Shown one piece after another: positions 48,546-56,946 of a stretch of 64,000 bases of DNA. The position numbers were made by a program, and so were the translations under genes. Each line of letters begins with the position of its first letter. Positions within the stretch are counted from its first letter, which is position 1. The notes under the pieces are model-generated. The model saw only the letters and a program-made list of their open reading frames with translations, was not told where the DNA came from and made no database searches. Source of the DNA: Mesorhizobium sp. CA8 (lineage in GTDB: Bacteria > Pseudomonadota > Alphaproteobacteria > Rhizobiales > Rhizobiaceae); the NCBI RefSeq assembly GCF_020164955.1, contig NZ_JAIUHG010000031.1:1-64000 (forward strand), in the 5' to 3' direction.

Positions 48546-49949
48546 ATGGCTGCGGAAAATGCATCAGACGAGCCCAAAGCGGACTTACCACCTCCCCCAA
48601 ACGAATTGAATCTCTCCAAGATTGAAGAGTTGGGAACCAGCACCATACCGTCGCCAGCCGAGATGGATATTTCCTTCTTTTCACACCGCACGAGAAAATC
48701 CACTCAGCTCATCGGCAACAAGAGCTCGGGTAATCTGATAAAAGCAAAAAAAGAGTGGCTTAGCTTTGACCTAATTCAAACAGCGTACGTCACCTCAGTT
48801 AAAGTCTATTGCACTGGATACGAAGATTATCATGAGATGGAAATAAGCTTTGTAGAGATTTCAAACGGCGCCACGATCGTAGAAACGGCAAAATATGATG
48901 GTTCTTCATTTTCCTTTGAGCCGAAGAGATTCATCGGTGGATTCGGCATCAGGCCTAGTGAGCGATTCTGGAAAACTGCGAGTATAACGAGAATTGAAGT
49001 ACAGGGAGTTGAGCAGAAGTTTTTCTCTTCTATTGTAAATCTATTTGAGAATCTTGCGATTGAGAAGGATAGAATTGAAAGCTCTCTCAAGTTGTACTTA
49101 GAAGAAGCCAAGATATCGTATAACAAGACGCAATATAATATAAGTAAAATTGCGGAACAAAGCAACGAGATTGAGGCAAATAATTCGGAAATAGAGGAGC
49201 TAAATTCAAATATTCAACATCTTAAACAATCAAGCGACGAAATCGACAAGAGAATTGCTATCGGCGTTTCGGTTGAAAATGAGCGAAATGAACGAGTAAA
49301 AGCAATTGAATTGAGCATAAACAAGTTGAATTCCGAAAGAGAAGAGATTAGCAGCGATATATCTAAGAAAGAAGCGTATCTTCGGGAGATTAAAAATAAT
49401 ATAAATTTATTTCCGACAGAAATAGCGGGATACGTTAAGCAGGGGACGAACAACATACGTCTCTATGCAGGGATATGCGTCGTTCCGCTTTTGATAATCG
49501 GATTGATAACGATCAGATTATTTGCAAATTCTGAAAAGCTTCTCAATTTCTTCCTTCAAAACCATCAGATTGGGATTGTTGAATTCTTGATTTCCCGAAT
49601 TCCATACGTAGCGATATCAGCATCTGTGCTCGTGGTCTGTTACTCGATTTTATATAGGCTTATATCAGAGATCCTAAATATTAATCGGAAAAGACAAGAC
49701 CTATATAAGATTAGTATTATCGCTACCGACGTCTCATACGCGTCGCAGGAGGGGATGGAACTAACAAACGACGAAAGGTACGAGCTTCGTACCCAGACGA
49801 AGATTGAGATGCTAAAAGAACACCTCAAGCACCATATGAGTGAGGACTATTTATACGCTCCCAGCAAAAATTACGCGAGTAAGATACTTTCGCTTCTTTC
49901 CCGACGCAGTAAGGCTGATAATGATGAAGTTGACCAAGCGGCAGCATAA
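48546..49949 (+). CDS. AT-rich orphan: discoidin-like domain, coiled coil, two TM segments
   Basis: 467 residues, preceded by AAAGGAG. I do not recognise the family. Residues 1-45 are Pro/acidic and probably disordered. Residues about 50-156 look like an F5/8C (discoidin)-type beta sandwich: EWLSFDLIQTAYVTSVKVYC and TASITRIEVQGVEQ are the typical first and last strands. Residues about 165-290 form a long coiled coil rich in Glu, Asn and Lys. Membrane segments are predicted at about 305-325 and 352-372, with a helical C-terminal tail of 95 residues. No signal peptide is present, so the N-terminal 300 residues and the tail are probably cytosolic. Base composition is far more AT-rich than its neighbours, with 23 G or C among the 60 bases at 49141-49200, and codons such as ATA, AGA and TTA are frequent. 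It was acquired horizontally; function unknown. Confidence 0.85.
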   Translation: MAAENASDEPKADLPPPPNELNLSKIEELGTSTIPSPAEMDISFFSHRTRKSTQLIGNKSSGNLIKAKKEWLSFDLIQTAYVTSVKVYCTGYEDYHEMEISFVEISNGATIVETAKYDGSSFSFEPKRFIGGFGIRPSERFWKTASITRIEVQGVEQKFFSSIVNLFENLAIEKDRIESSLKLYLEEAKISYNKTQYNISKIAEQSNEIEANNSEIEELNSNIQHLKQSSDEIDKRIAIGVSVENERNERVKAIELSINKLNSEREEISSDISKKEAYLREIKNNINLFPTEIAGYVKQGTNNIRLYAGICVVPLLIIGLITIRLFANSEKLLNFFLQNHQIGIVEFLISRIPYVAISASVLVVCYSILYRLISEILNINRKRQDLYKISIIATDVSYASQEGMELTNDERYELRTQTKIEMLKEHLKHHMSEDYLYAPSKNYASKILSLLSRRSKADNDEVDQAAA

Positions 49950-50040
49950 ACCATAGACGAAACCGCATCATTCCGATCAAAGGTACGTCCGAACTCCCTT
50001 GTGCAACAACCTGTCATTCAAACTTGTTCAGAATTAGCCC

Positions 50041-50433
50041 TCACGCCACCGCTACACACTCGATCTCAATATCGAACTCCATCGGCCATGACGCCACTGG
50101 CACAAAACTCCGTGCCGGCGGGTTGGTCGAAAAATACCGCGCATAGACCCGGTTGATGGCACTGTAGAAGCCGGAATTGACGGCGTAGATGCGCACCATC
50201 ACTACCTTGTCCAGCGAGGTGCCGGCCGCTTCCAGGCAATGTTTCAGCGCCTTCAGCGACGCCTCGGTCTGGGTCTCGATGTCGCCGCGCACCATCTCGC
50301 CGGTCACCATGTCCACCGGCGGCGTCGCCGAGATGAACACGAAGCCGTTGGCCCGCACCGCCGTAGAGCACGGCAGGCCGAGCGAGCGCACCTTGGCCGA
50401 CATCACAGGCACTTCGATGACTTCCTTGTCCAT
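50041..50433 (-). CDS. RidA family protein (YjgF/YER057c/UK114)
   Basis: 130 residues starting MDKEVIEVPVMSAKVRSLGL, with GGGAGGACC upstream. The fold is covered in full: FVFISATPPVDMVTGEMVRG, IETQTEASLKALKHCLEAAG and KVVMVRIYAVNSGFYSAINR, ending in FVPVASWPMEFDIEIECVAV. The usual catalytic Arg of RidA (NRVY...P.RS.V) is partly preserved in NPPARSFVPVA. The family hydrolyses reactive enamines or imines; the subgroup and substrate are unknown. It lies between the AT-rich orphan (convergent) and a RIME-like repeat. Confidence 0.92.
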   Translation of the reverse strand: MDKEVIEVPVMSAKVRSLGLPCSTAVRANGFVFISATPPVDMVTGEMVRGDIETQTEASLKALKHCLEAAGTSLDKVVMVRIYAVNSGFYSAINRVYARYFSTNPPARSFVPVASWPMEFDIEIECVAVA

Positions 50434-50488
50434 GGCGGTCCTCCCTTTGTTGCGCGCGAGCTTATCGCGGCAGCGAGGGAACGCCAGC

Positions 50489-50670
50489 CTTCCCTTCCCC
50501 CCTTGTGGGGGAAGGTGGATCGGCGCGATAGCGCCGAGACGGATGAGGGGTGTTCCAGCCTGGCAAAATCGCTCGTCCAACCCGTGTGGCTTATTGCCAG
50601 CGTCTCGCTCCGCTGGAACACCCCTCATCCGGCCGCTTCGCGGCCACCTTCTCCCGCAAGGGGAGAAGGC
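50489..50670. repeat. RIME-like pair of palindromic modules in inverted orientation
   Basis: Two modules face each other. The left has hairpins CCTTCCCCC/GGGGGAAGG (50493-50515) and CGGCGC/GCGCCG (50521-50536), then GGATGAGGGGTGTTCCAGC (50541-50559). The right begins with the exact inverse, GCTGGAACACCCCTCATCC (50612-50630), then GGCCGC/GCGGCC (50631-50645) and CCTTCTCCC.../GGGAGAAGG (50647-50669). Such hairpin pairs joined to GGATGAGGGG are characteristic of rhizobial intergenic mosaic elements (established knowledge). The 52 bases between the inverted ends look like unique DNA. Confidence 0.85.
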
Positions 50671-50680
50671 AAGGGCGGCC

Positions 50681-51235
50681 TCACTGATGCGCGACCGCCA
50701 GTTCCTTCACATGCTTCTCGTGCATCTTCAGCACCGGCAGCGTTTTCTTGGCGAATTCCTTCATCGCCGGGTCGTCGCCGGAATTGGCATAGGTGGAAAA
50801 CAGCGCCACAGCGTCCTTATGCGCGTCGGCCTGCATCTTGATGTATTTGGCGTCGAATTCCTTGCCGCTCGCAGCCTTCAAGTCGTCGAGCAGCTGCTGT
50901 TCCTTAGGCTGCAGCGCGGGGCCGGCGGGCTTGATCGACGCGGTGGTCTGGCCCTGGCTCAACGCCGCCTTGAAATCCTCGCCGGCCTTGCTGTGATCCT
51001 TGATCATCTGCGCGGCGAAAGCCTTGACGTCGGCCGACGCCGATTTCTCTTGCGCCAGCTTGCTCGACTCGATTTCGAACATATTGGCATTCGGCACCGT
51101 CGTGACGAAGGTCTGGGTGTCGACCTTGTTCTCGGTCACCATCGGTCCCACGGCGTCTGAATTGTCCGACTGGGCGAACGCGGCGGGCGCGCCGGCAAGA
51201 AGCGCGACGGCGACCAGGGGCAGCAGCGTTTTCAT
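50681..51235 (-). CDS. DUF4142 family periplasmic protein
   Basis: 184 residues with signal peptide MKTLLPLVAVALLAGAPAAF AQ. The DUF4142 domain is a ferritin-like four-helix bundle: VPNANMFEIESSKLAQEKSA, VKAFAAQMIKDHSKAGEDFK, ASGKEFDAKYIKMQADAHKD and FAKKTLPVLKMHEKHVKELA are its helices. The His/Glu metal positions of true ferritins are not obviously conserved. The role is unknown, and the family is often stress-induced in rhizobia. The start is chosen for the signal peptide; it immediately borders the RIME-like repeat at its 3' end. Confidence 0.92.
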   Translation of the reverse strand: MKTLLPLVAVALLAGAPAAFAQSDNSDAVGPMVTENKVDTQTFVTTVPNANMFEIESSKLAQEKSASADVKAFAAQMIKDHSKAGEDFKAALSQGQTTASIKPAGPALQPKEQQLLDDLKAASGKEFDAKYIKMQADAHKDAVALFSTYANSGDDPAMKEFAKKTLPVLKMHEKHVKELAVAHQ

Positions 51236-51349
51236 CTCGATCTCCGATCCGAAACAGCCCCTCCGCCTTCCCCAACGCGGCACCGGCCCCAGGGTTGCCT
51301 AAGAGGTTGCCTCGAAAGGAAGCGCGCGGGCCGGGCGCCCGCATCGCCA

Positions 51350-52105
51350 TCAGTGGCAGTGCGCGCCGGCGGTCTGCCCGGCATATTGCAGCTGCTCGTG
51401 CCAGTTCGGCCGCCCTTCGGGCGTGAAATCCATCAGGTTCCACAGGATCTCGCAGGTGCCGATGCCGCGCGGGTCCTGGCCCGGGTCCGATGGCGCGAAG
51501 TCTAGCTCCGACGACCAGAAATGCCGGATGCCGTCACTATTACGGTGAAACACCGAAAGCAGCGGTATCTGCGCGCCCTCGGCCGTTTCGGAGTTGTAGT
51601 CGCGCTTGAAAGCGTTGCCGGCCGACGAGACGAGCCGCATGTTTTTCCAGCCGCGGTCGCGGCCGAGCGCTAGCAGATTGTCGAGCGCGGTCTTCGCCAC
51701 CACCGCGAAGTTAAAGCCCGCCGCTTCGAGATGGCCGATCGCGCCGTCGAACTGGTCGAGCAGCGCCGTGCAGGACGGGCATGGCTGGTCCTGCCGGGCA
51801 AGCTTCGCCGTCTCGCCGCTCGCCGCCACCTCGCGCGTCTCCTGCGGGTGGCGCGGGAACATCATCTGATAGAGGATCAGCGTATCCTTGCCCGGCGCGA
51901 ACAGGTCCGACAGCTTGACTTTCGCCGTCTGGCCCTGGTCGTCCAGGGCGTCGAACACATAGTCCTGCGAAACCAAACCACCCGGCGGCAAAGCGCGCCT
52001 TGCCTCCGCCACCGCTTCCATGGCGCGGCGCAGCTCGATTTCCTTGCGCAGCAATTTTTCGCGCGCGGTGCGATATTTGGTGGATTCATTGGGAAAGGTG
52101 ATCAT
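51350..52105 (-). CDS. DUF899 family thioredoxin-like protein
   Basis: 251 residues starting MITFPNESTKYRTAREKLLR, with AGGAGA upstream. The helical N-terminal segment EIELRRAMEAVAEARRALPP is followed by a thioredoxin-like domain (LSDLFAPGKDTLILYQMMFP and QDQPCPSCTALLDQFDGAIG with a CPSC pair). HFWSSELDFAP and DPRGIGTCEILWNLMDFTPE at the end are family signatures. The reaction is unknown, probably thiol redox. It lies 116 bases downstream of the ABC importer operon on the same strand, with no visible terminator between. Confidence 0.92.
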   Translation of the reverse strand: MITFPNESTKYRTAREKLLRKEIELRRAMEAVAEARRALPPGGLVSQDYVFDALDDQGQTAKVKLSDLFAPGKDTLILYQMMFPRHPQETREVAASGETAKLARQDQPCPSCTALLDQFDGAIGHLEAAGFNFAVVAKTALDNLLALGRDRGWKNMRLVSSAGNAFKRDYNSETAEGAQIPLLSVFHRNSDGIRHFWSSELDFAPSDPGQDPRGIGTCEILWNLMDFTPEGRPNWHEQLQYAGQTAGAHCH

Positions 52106-52221
52106 GATCGTCTCCTGGCGCCGGCGTCCCGGCGCGGGTTGCTCTACGATCCAAGGACGGCTCGCCGCGACCTGATCCGACATTTCGGCGCACGCTTTCC
52201 GGTCACTTTTTCGCGTCGTAT

Positions 52222-53046
52222 CTAGCCTTTGACGCCGCCAGCCGTGAGACCCGACACGATCCTGCGCTGGAAGACGAGCACCAGCACCACCAGCGGCACG
52301 GTGACGATCACCGAGGCGGCCATGATGTTGCCCCACGGAATCTCGAACTGCGAATTGCCTGACAGCAGCGCGATCGCCACCGGCACGGTGCGCTGCGTGT
52401 TGGTGGAGGTGAAGGTGAGCGCGAACAGGAACTCGTTCCACGCGCTGATGAAGGCGAGCAGCCCGGTGGTGGCTAAAGCCGGCCACATCAGCGGCAGGAA
52501 GATGCGCGTGAGGATGGTCCATGGTCCGGCGCCGTCGAGGATCGCCGCTTCCTCGATCTCGACCGGCAGGTCGCGCACGAAAGTGGTGAGCACCCAGACC
52601 GTGAACGGCAGCGTGAAGATCATATAGGACAGGATGAGCGCCAGCAGCGAATTGTAGAGATGCAGCGCCCGTATGATCTCGAACAGCCCGGCAAGTGCCG
52701 CGACCTGCGGAAACATCGAGACCGACAGCATGGCCAGCATCAGCGCCGAGCGCCCGCGGAAACGAATGCGCGCCAGCGCATAGGCCGCGGTGACGCCGAG
52801 CAGCAGCGAGACCGCGACGACCGCGCCGGAGACGATCAGCGAATTGACGAGATTGCGCAGGAAGGGACCTTCGGTCAGCACGTTGCGGTAATTGGCAAGG
52901 CTGAACGATTGCGGCCAGAGGCCCGCCTGGAACAGCTCTGTTCCCGATTTCAGGCTGGTGACGATGGCGTAGTAGAACGGAAACACCGCGACGAAGACGA
53001 TCGCCAGGAGCAGCAGGTAGAAGCCGGCGCGCTTCAGCATCTTCAC
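52222..53046 (-). CDS. Sugar ABC transporter permease, MalG type (ThuG-like)
   Basis: 274 residues with six predicted membrane segments. The EAA loop that contacts the ATPase is EIEEAAILDGAGPWTILTRI FLPLMWPALA (about 190-215), with the G of the canonical EAA-G-LP pattern. It is the second permease of a CUT1 importer, following the ThuF-like gene with a single base between stop and start. Substrate by association: trehalose, maltose or a related alpha-glucoside. No ATPase gene follows. Confidence 0.9.
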   Translation of the reverse strand: MKMLKRAGFYLLLLAIVFVAVFPFYYAIVTSLKSGTELFQAGLWPQSFSLANYRNVLTEGPFLRNLVNSLIVSGAVVAVSLLLGVTAAYALARIRFRGRSALMLAMLSVSMFPQVAALAGLFEIIRALHLYNSLLALILSYMIFTLPFTVWVLTTFVRDLPVEIEEAAILDGAGPWTILTRIFLPLMWPALATTGLLAFISAWNEFLFALTFTSTNTQRTVPVAIALLSGNSQFEIPWGNIMAASVIVTVPLVVLVLVFQRRIVSGLTAGGVKG

Positions 53047-53047
53047 A

Positions 53048-53989
53048 TCAGCGCCCTCCCTCGAAACTCAGCCGGCCGATGCGGATATAGGCGATGGTGA
53101 GCAGGCCGATGATCAGGAAAAGCAGCGTCGAGGCGGCCGAGCCATAGGCGAACTTGTCGAACTCGAACAGGTTCTCGCGCGCGAAGATCGACATTGACTT
53201 GGTCTGCACATTGTTGGGCGTCAGCACATAGATCAGGTCGAAGATGCGCAGCGCGTCGAGCGCGCGGAAGATCACCGCCACCATCACCGCCGGACGGATC
53301 AACGGCAAGGTCACCCGCCAGAAGATCTGCCACGGGTTCGCGCCGTCGAGCTTCGCCACCTCTATAATCTCGCGCGGCAGCATCTGCAGGGCCGCCAGGA
53401 TCAGCAGCGCCATGAACGGCGTCGTCTTCCAGATATCGACGATCAGCACGGCGATCATCGCGGTATCGGCATTGGCGGTCCAGGCGATCTTGGTGTCGAT
53501 CAGGCCGAGATTGAGAAGCGCGACATTGATGATGCCGAACTGGTCGTTGAGCATCCACTGCCACATCTTGGCCGAGACGATGGTCGGGATCGCCCAGGGA
53601 ATGAGGATCGCGGCCCGCACGATGCCGCGTCCCGGGAATTCCGTGTTGAGCGCAAGCGCCACGATCATGCCCAGCACCGTCTCGCAGGCCACCGACACCA
53701 CGGCAAAGCGCACCGTGTTCCACACCGCGCGCCACCAGACCGGATCGACGAGCAACCCGTCATAGAGCAGGCGGCCGCTCGGCAGGCGCAGCACCGAAAA
53801 GTAATTGTCGAAGCCCACCCATTGCCGCGCGTCGAGGTCCGCCAGCGAAGCATCGGTGAAACCGTAATAGACCGTGCGCAGGAACGGCCAGCCGGCGACG
53901 GCGGCGAGCACGAGAAGCATCGGCGCGAGGAACAGCCAGGCCGTGCGCACGCGTCGGCGCATCAGCGGCGATTGCCTTGCCGCGCTCAC
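53048..53989 (-). CDS. Sugar ABC transporter permease, MalF type (ThuF-like)
   Basis: 313 residues with six predicted membrane segments; the first is WLFLAPMLLVLAAVAGWPFL. The EAA loop is EIIEVAKLDGANPWQIFWRV TLPLIRPAVM (about 205-230). Its ATG overlaps the stop codon of the binding-protein gene by four bases (ATGA), indicating translational coupling. It pairs with the ThuG-like permease to form the membrane channel of a trehalose/maltose-type importer. Confidence 0.9.
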   Translation of the reverse strand: MSAARQSPLMRRRVRTAWLFLAPMLLVLAAVAGWPFLRTVYYGFTDASLADLDARQWVGFDNYFSVLRLPSGRLLYDGLLVDPVWWRAVWNTVRFAVVSVACETVLGMIVALALNTEFPGRGIVRAAILIPWAIPTIVSAKMWQWMLNDQFGIINVALLNLGLIDTKIAWTANADTAMIAVLIVDIWKTTPFMALLILAALQMLPREIIEVAKLDGANPWQIFWRVTLPLIRPAVMVAVIFRALDALRIFDLIYVLTPNNVQTKSMSIFARENLFEFDKFAYGSAASTLLFLIIGLLTIAYIRIGRLSFEGGR

Positions 53990-55242
53990 CAGCCCTTGCC
54001 TTTCAGCCTGGTCAGCCTCGCGCCGAGATCGGCCAGATTGTCGGCGGCGCCGCCCTGGCCGGAGATCGTGTCGTGCACGGCAGTCCAGAACTGGCTGGAT
54101 GCCTCGTTGTACTTGATCCTGGCGGTAGCCGACGGCCTTGGCTGCGCGTTGAGAAAAATCTCTTTCCAGCGCGGCACGATCGGCTGCTGCCGGGCGATGT
54201 CGGCGTCGTCATAGAGCGCCGGAATGGTCGGCAGGTTGGACGTTCTGAGCGTCCGGTATTTCTGCATCTCGCGCGACGCGATGAACTTGACCAGCTCGAT
54301 CGCCTCGTCTGGATGTTTCGAATATCTGGACACCGCAAGGTTCCAGCCGCCGAGCGTGGCGACCGGCCGCCCGCCTTCGCCGGCGGGCAGCGGCGCCACG
54401 TCGAACTTGCCCTTGATCGGCGAATTCTCGCTGTTGCCGAGCGCATAGGCATAGGGCCAGTTGCGCATGAAGACGGCATTGCCGGTCTGCCAGACGCCGC
54501 GCGTTTCTTCCTCCTGATAGGCGAGCACGCCCGGCGGTGCGATCGTGCCGATCCAGCCTTTGACCATGTCGAGCGCCGCGGCCGCCTTCGGATTGTCGAT
54601 GGAGATTTCACCGTCCGGCTCGATGATCCGACCGCCGCCATTCGACATCACCCATTCGAGCGCGTTGCAGGTCAGCCCCTCATAGGCGTTGCCCTGGAAG
54701 ACGAAGCCCCAGATGTCCTTGTTGCCGGCCGCCCGCTCCTTGTTCATCACAAGCTTGGCGGTATCGGCCAGCTCCTTCCAGGTGGTCGGAACCTTGGCGC
54801 CATATTTGTCGAGCAGATCCTTGCGGTAATAGAGCGCCGGCGCGTCAGTGAAGATCGGCAGCGCGACCAGCCTGCCGTTGACCGTCTGCGATTGGATGAT
54901 CGACGGGAAATGCTCACCCACCACATCCCTTGTCGCCTCGGTCAGGTCGACCAGCTGGCTGGCAAGCTGCGGGGCCCAGATCACGTCGGTCTGGTAGACG
55001 TCGATATCGCTGCTGCCGGCGGCGAGCCAGAGTCGGTACTGGCCGAACTGGTCGGTGGTCGAGGGCGGAATGACGACGATATCGACCTTGTTGCCGCTCT
55101 TCTTCTCGTAACGATCCAGTATCTCGCGCAGCACCTTGATGCCGTTGCCGGTATCGCCCGACACGATCGACAGTTCCACGGCTCGCGCTTGAACAGCGCC
55201 CAGCAGCATGCCGGCGGCCAGGAATGCTGAAGCGAGCTTCAC
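53986..55242 (-). CDS. thuE: Trehalose/maltose-type ABC substrate-binding protein (ThuE-like)
   Basis: 418 residues from a GTG start (VKLASAFLAAGMLLGAVQAR A, a signal peptide) with GGGAGG upstream. The mature part starts VELSIVSGDTGNGIKVLREI and shows the rhizobial ThuE pattern: VIPPSTTDQFGQYRLWLAAG, DIDVYQTDVIWAPQLASQLV, GVWQTGNAVFMRNWPYAYAL and VATLGGWNLAVS. It would capture the sugar in the periplasm. It is the first gene of a three-gene operon. The ThuE assignment rests on remembered similarity to Sinorhizobium ThuE and is moderately certain. Confidence 0.85.
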   Translation of the reverse strand: MKLASAFLAAGMLLGAVQARAVELSIVSGDTGNGIKVLREILDRYEKKSGNKVDIVVIPPSTTDQFGQYRLWLAAGSSDIDVYQTDVIWAPQLASQLVDLTEATRDVVGEHFPSIIQSQTVNGRLVALPIFTDAPALYYRKDLLDKYGAKVPTTWKELADTAKLVMNKERAAGNKDIWGFVFQGNAYEGLTCNALEWVMSNGGGRIIEPDGEISIDNPKAAAALDMVKGWIGTIAPPGVLAYQEEETRGVWQTGNAVFMRNWPYAYALGNSENSPIKGKFDVAPLPAGEGGRPVATLGGWNLAVSRYSKHPDEAIELVKFIASREMQKYRTLRTSNLPTIPALYDDADIARQQPIVPRWKEIFLNAQPRPSATARIKYNEASSQFWTAVHDTISGQGGAADNLADLGARLTRLKGKGW

Positions 55243-55663
55243 AGGATTGCGGACCTCCCTGCGCGACCGGCGACGCACAGGTCACGGCTCATCAAGGCCC
55301 CTGCGTTGAATGCGCGACGCCGCTTAGGGTTCCCGCGTTGTGCGTGGCCGACCGGGCCAGCAGGTCGGTGAAGCCGATCTCGGTGGCTCGCCGCGTCGGC
55401 GGCCCGTTCAGTCCGCCTCGCTTCACGCAAAGCGGACGGGCTCCGAAACCCCCGCCCCGGAGCCCGCCTGGGAGTGGCTGACGCATGCCGGCACAGCCTC
55501 CTCCGACGCCTTGCCCGCGTCGATCCGCCGATCGGCCGCCCGGCACGACGACGAATTAGCATGCCCTAACGTCAGCCTATGTGAAGGAGTTCACAATGCT
55601 GGCGCGCAGGCGATTGCAACGCCGCGCCGGGAGCCTCCAATACGGGCCGCCGCGCTTTGCGCG
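55243..55663. other. Intergenic stretch upstream of the ABC importer operon
   Basis: About 420 bases separate the ThuE-like start from a GNAT gene remnant. It should contain the promoter of the importer operon. Open frames on both strands are present but none has a convincing start or family pattern. No operator palindrome stood out and no regulator gene is adjacent. Confidence 0.45.
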
Positions 55664-55764
55664 TCAGCCTTCCCAGTCGACCGGGATCATGCCGAGCCGC
55701 TCGTAGAGCCTAAAGGCCGCCGTGTTCTTCACCGTGTTGGTCTTGAGATCGATATGCGCGCGGG
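55664..55764 (-). pseudogene. 3' remnant of a GNAT acetyltransferase gene
   Basis: The minus strand encodes AHIDLKTNTVKNTAAFRLYE followed by RLGMIPVDWEG and a TGA stop at 55664-55666. This is the last motif of a GNAT enzyme (N..A..LYERLGF). The frame ends directly against the 3' end of the lytic transglycosylase gene on the same strand, with no start codon. Only about 30 codons are left, so a deletion has joined the two. Confidence 0.8.
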
Positions 55765-55773
55765 ACCGTCCGC

Positions 55774-56781
55774 TCAGGCGTCGGGTTGCAGGCGGTGCCG
55801 CTTGCGGTCGGTGCCAAGGCCGGTCGCATCAAGCAGGCCCTTGCGCTTGGCGTCGTAGTAGTAGCCGGTCTGGTAGAGCGTGTCGGCCCGCTTGGCGTTG
55901 CCGCCCGAAACCAGCCAGGCGCCGCGCAGATACTTCACCGCGTATTTGAGATTGGTCTCGGCGTCGAACAGGCCGGCGGCCGGTCCGTCATAACCCATGC
56001 CGCGCGCCGTCGCGTGCTTGATCTGCATCAGCCCCCAATGTCCATGATTGTAGGCTTTCGGGTTGAAGGTGCTCTCGCGGTTGACGACATGGCGCACCAG
56101 TTCGACCGGCACTTCATAGATCGCCGAATATTTCTCGATCAGCCGCTCGATCTCGCCGCGCGGACCGCTGGCATGCTGCTCGGGCTGACCGGGTGCCGCC
56201 AGCAGCGCCGGGTTGTCCGGCGCCACATAAGCAACCTGTTGGACGCCCGGCATCGGGGCGACTTTTGCCGACTGGCCGGTGACCGGCATGGCCACGCCCG
56301 CGGTCCTATAGACCGCCGCTCGGCTGATGGATGCCGCTCGGCTGATGGACCCTGGGCCAGTCGGCGAGCCGCCGGCCGTCAGCACCGGCGGCGGCGGAAA
56401 CTGGCCGGCCATCGGCGTCGCTCCGGCGAAAGCCGCAGGCTGAGCCAGAGCCGCGGCGGGCGCGCCGGGCTGAACAGGCGGCGGCAACAGCGCGCCTTGC
56501 GTCGCGAGCGCGCCAGGCGTCGCTGGTGCGCCTGGCGTGGTCGCCATGGCGACGACATCGCCGGCCAGCGCCGCTGTCTGCACCTGCGCGAGGCCCGAAG
56601 GCTCCGGCAGCACGGCCACGGTTTCCGGCAGGGCAAGGGTCGGCGTGTCGTCCGCGACAGCAGGGGTCGATGCCTCCGCAAGCGCGGGCGCGGCTTTCAT
56701 CTGCGAGGTCGAGGTGCAACCGCTGAGACCGGCTGCTGCAACGAGCACACCTATCGCGGTGAATATGATTTTAGCTGGCAA
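55774..56781 (-). CDS. Lipoprotein lytic transglycosylase (SLT domain)
   Basis: 335 residues from a TTG start that gives a typical lipoprotein signal, LPAKIIFTAIGVLVAAAGLS GC, with lipobox Cys at position 22. An ATG at 56895 in the same frame would add 38 residues without similarity. An Ala/Pro-rich spacer (about 25-190) is followed by the SLT domain: YEVPVELVRHVVNRESTFNP, with the catalytic Glu in NRES, HWGLMQIKHATARGMGY, and NLKYAVKYLRGAWLVSGGN. It cleaves peptidoglycan strands at the outer membrane. The last residues lie next to a GNAT remnant. Confidence 0.88.
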   Translation of the reverse strand: MPAKIIFTAIGVLVAAAGLSGCTSTSQMKAAPALAEASTPAVADDTPTLALPETVAVLPEPSGLAQVQTAALAGDVVAMATTPGAPATPGALATQGALLPPPVQPGAPAAALAQPAAFAGATPMAGQFPPPPVLTAGGSPTGPGSISRAASISRAAVYRTAGVAMPVTGQSAKVAPMPGVQQVAYVAPDNPALLAAPGQPEQHASGPRGEIERLIEKYSAIYEVPVELVRHVVNRESTFNPKAYNHGHWGLMQIKHATARGMGYDGPAAGLFDAETNLKYAVKYLRGAWLVSGGNAKRADTLYQTGYYYDAKRKGLLDATGLGTDRKRHRLQPDA

Positions 56782-56946
56782 GCCGTGCGGGTCCGGTTTG
56801 TCGGTTGTTAAGGAGTCCTTACACCAGCGATTCACACCCGGCAATCGGGACCACCAGGCGGTTTTCGGGTGGCGATAACAGGGCGGAGATGCCATATTGT
56901 TCTGGATATGTACTCGTTTTTCGCTGTTTTGCGGAAGGAAAACGCT

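Noticed and set aside
55292..55546. Minus-strand frame with TRRATEIGFTDLLARSATHN
   Set aside because: I recall similar short hypothetical proteins in rhizobial annotations, which may reflect a dispersed repeat. Only one copy lies in this window and there is no ribosome binding site, so neither a gene nor a repeat can be supported.
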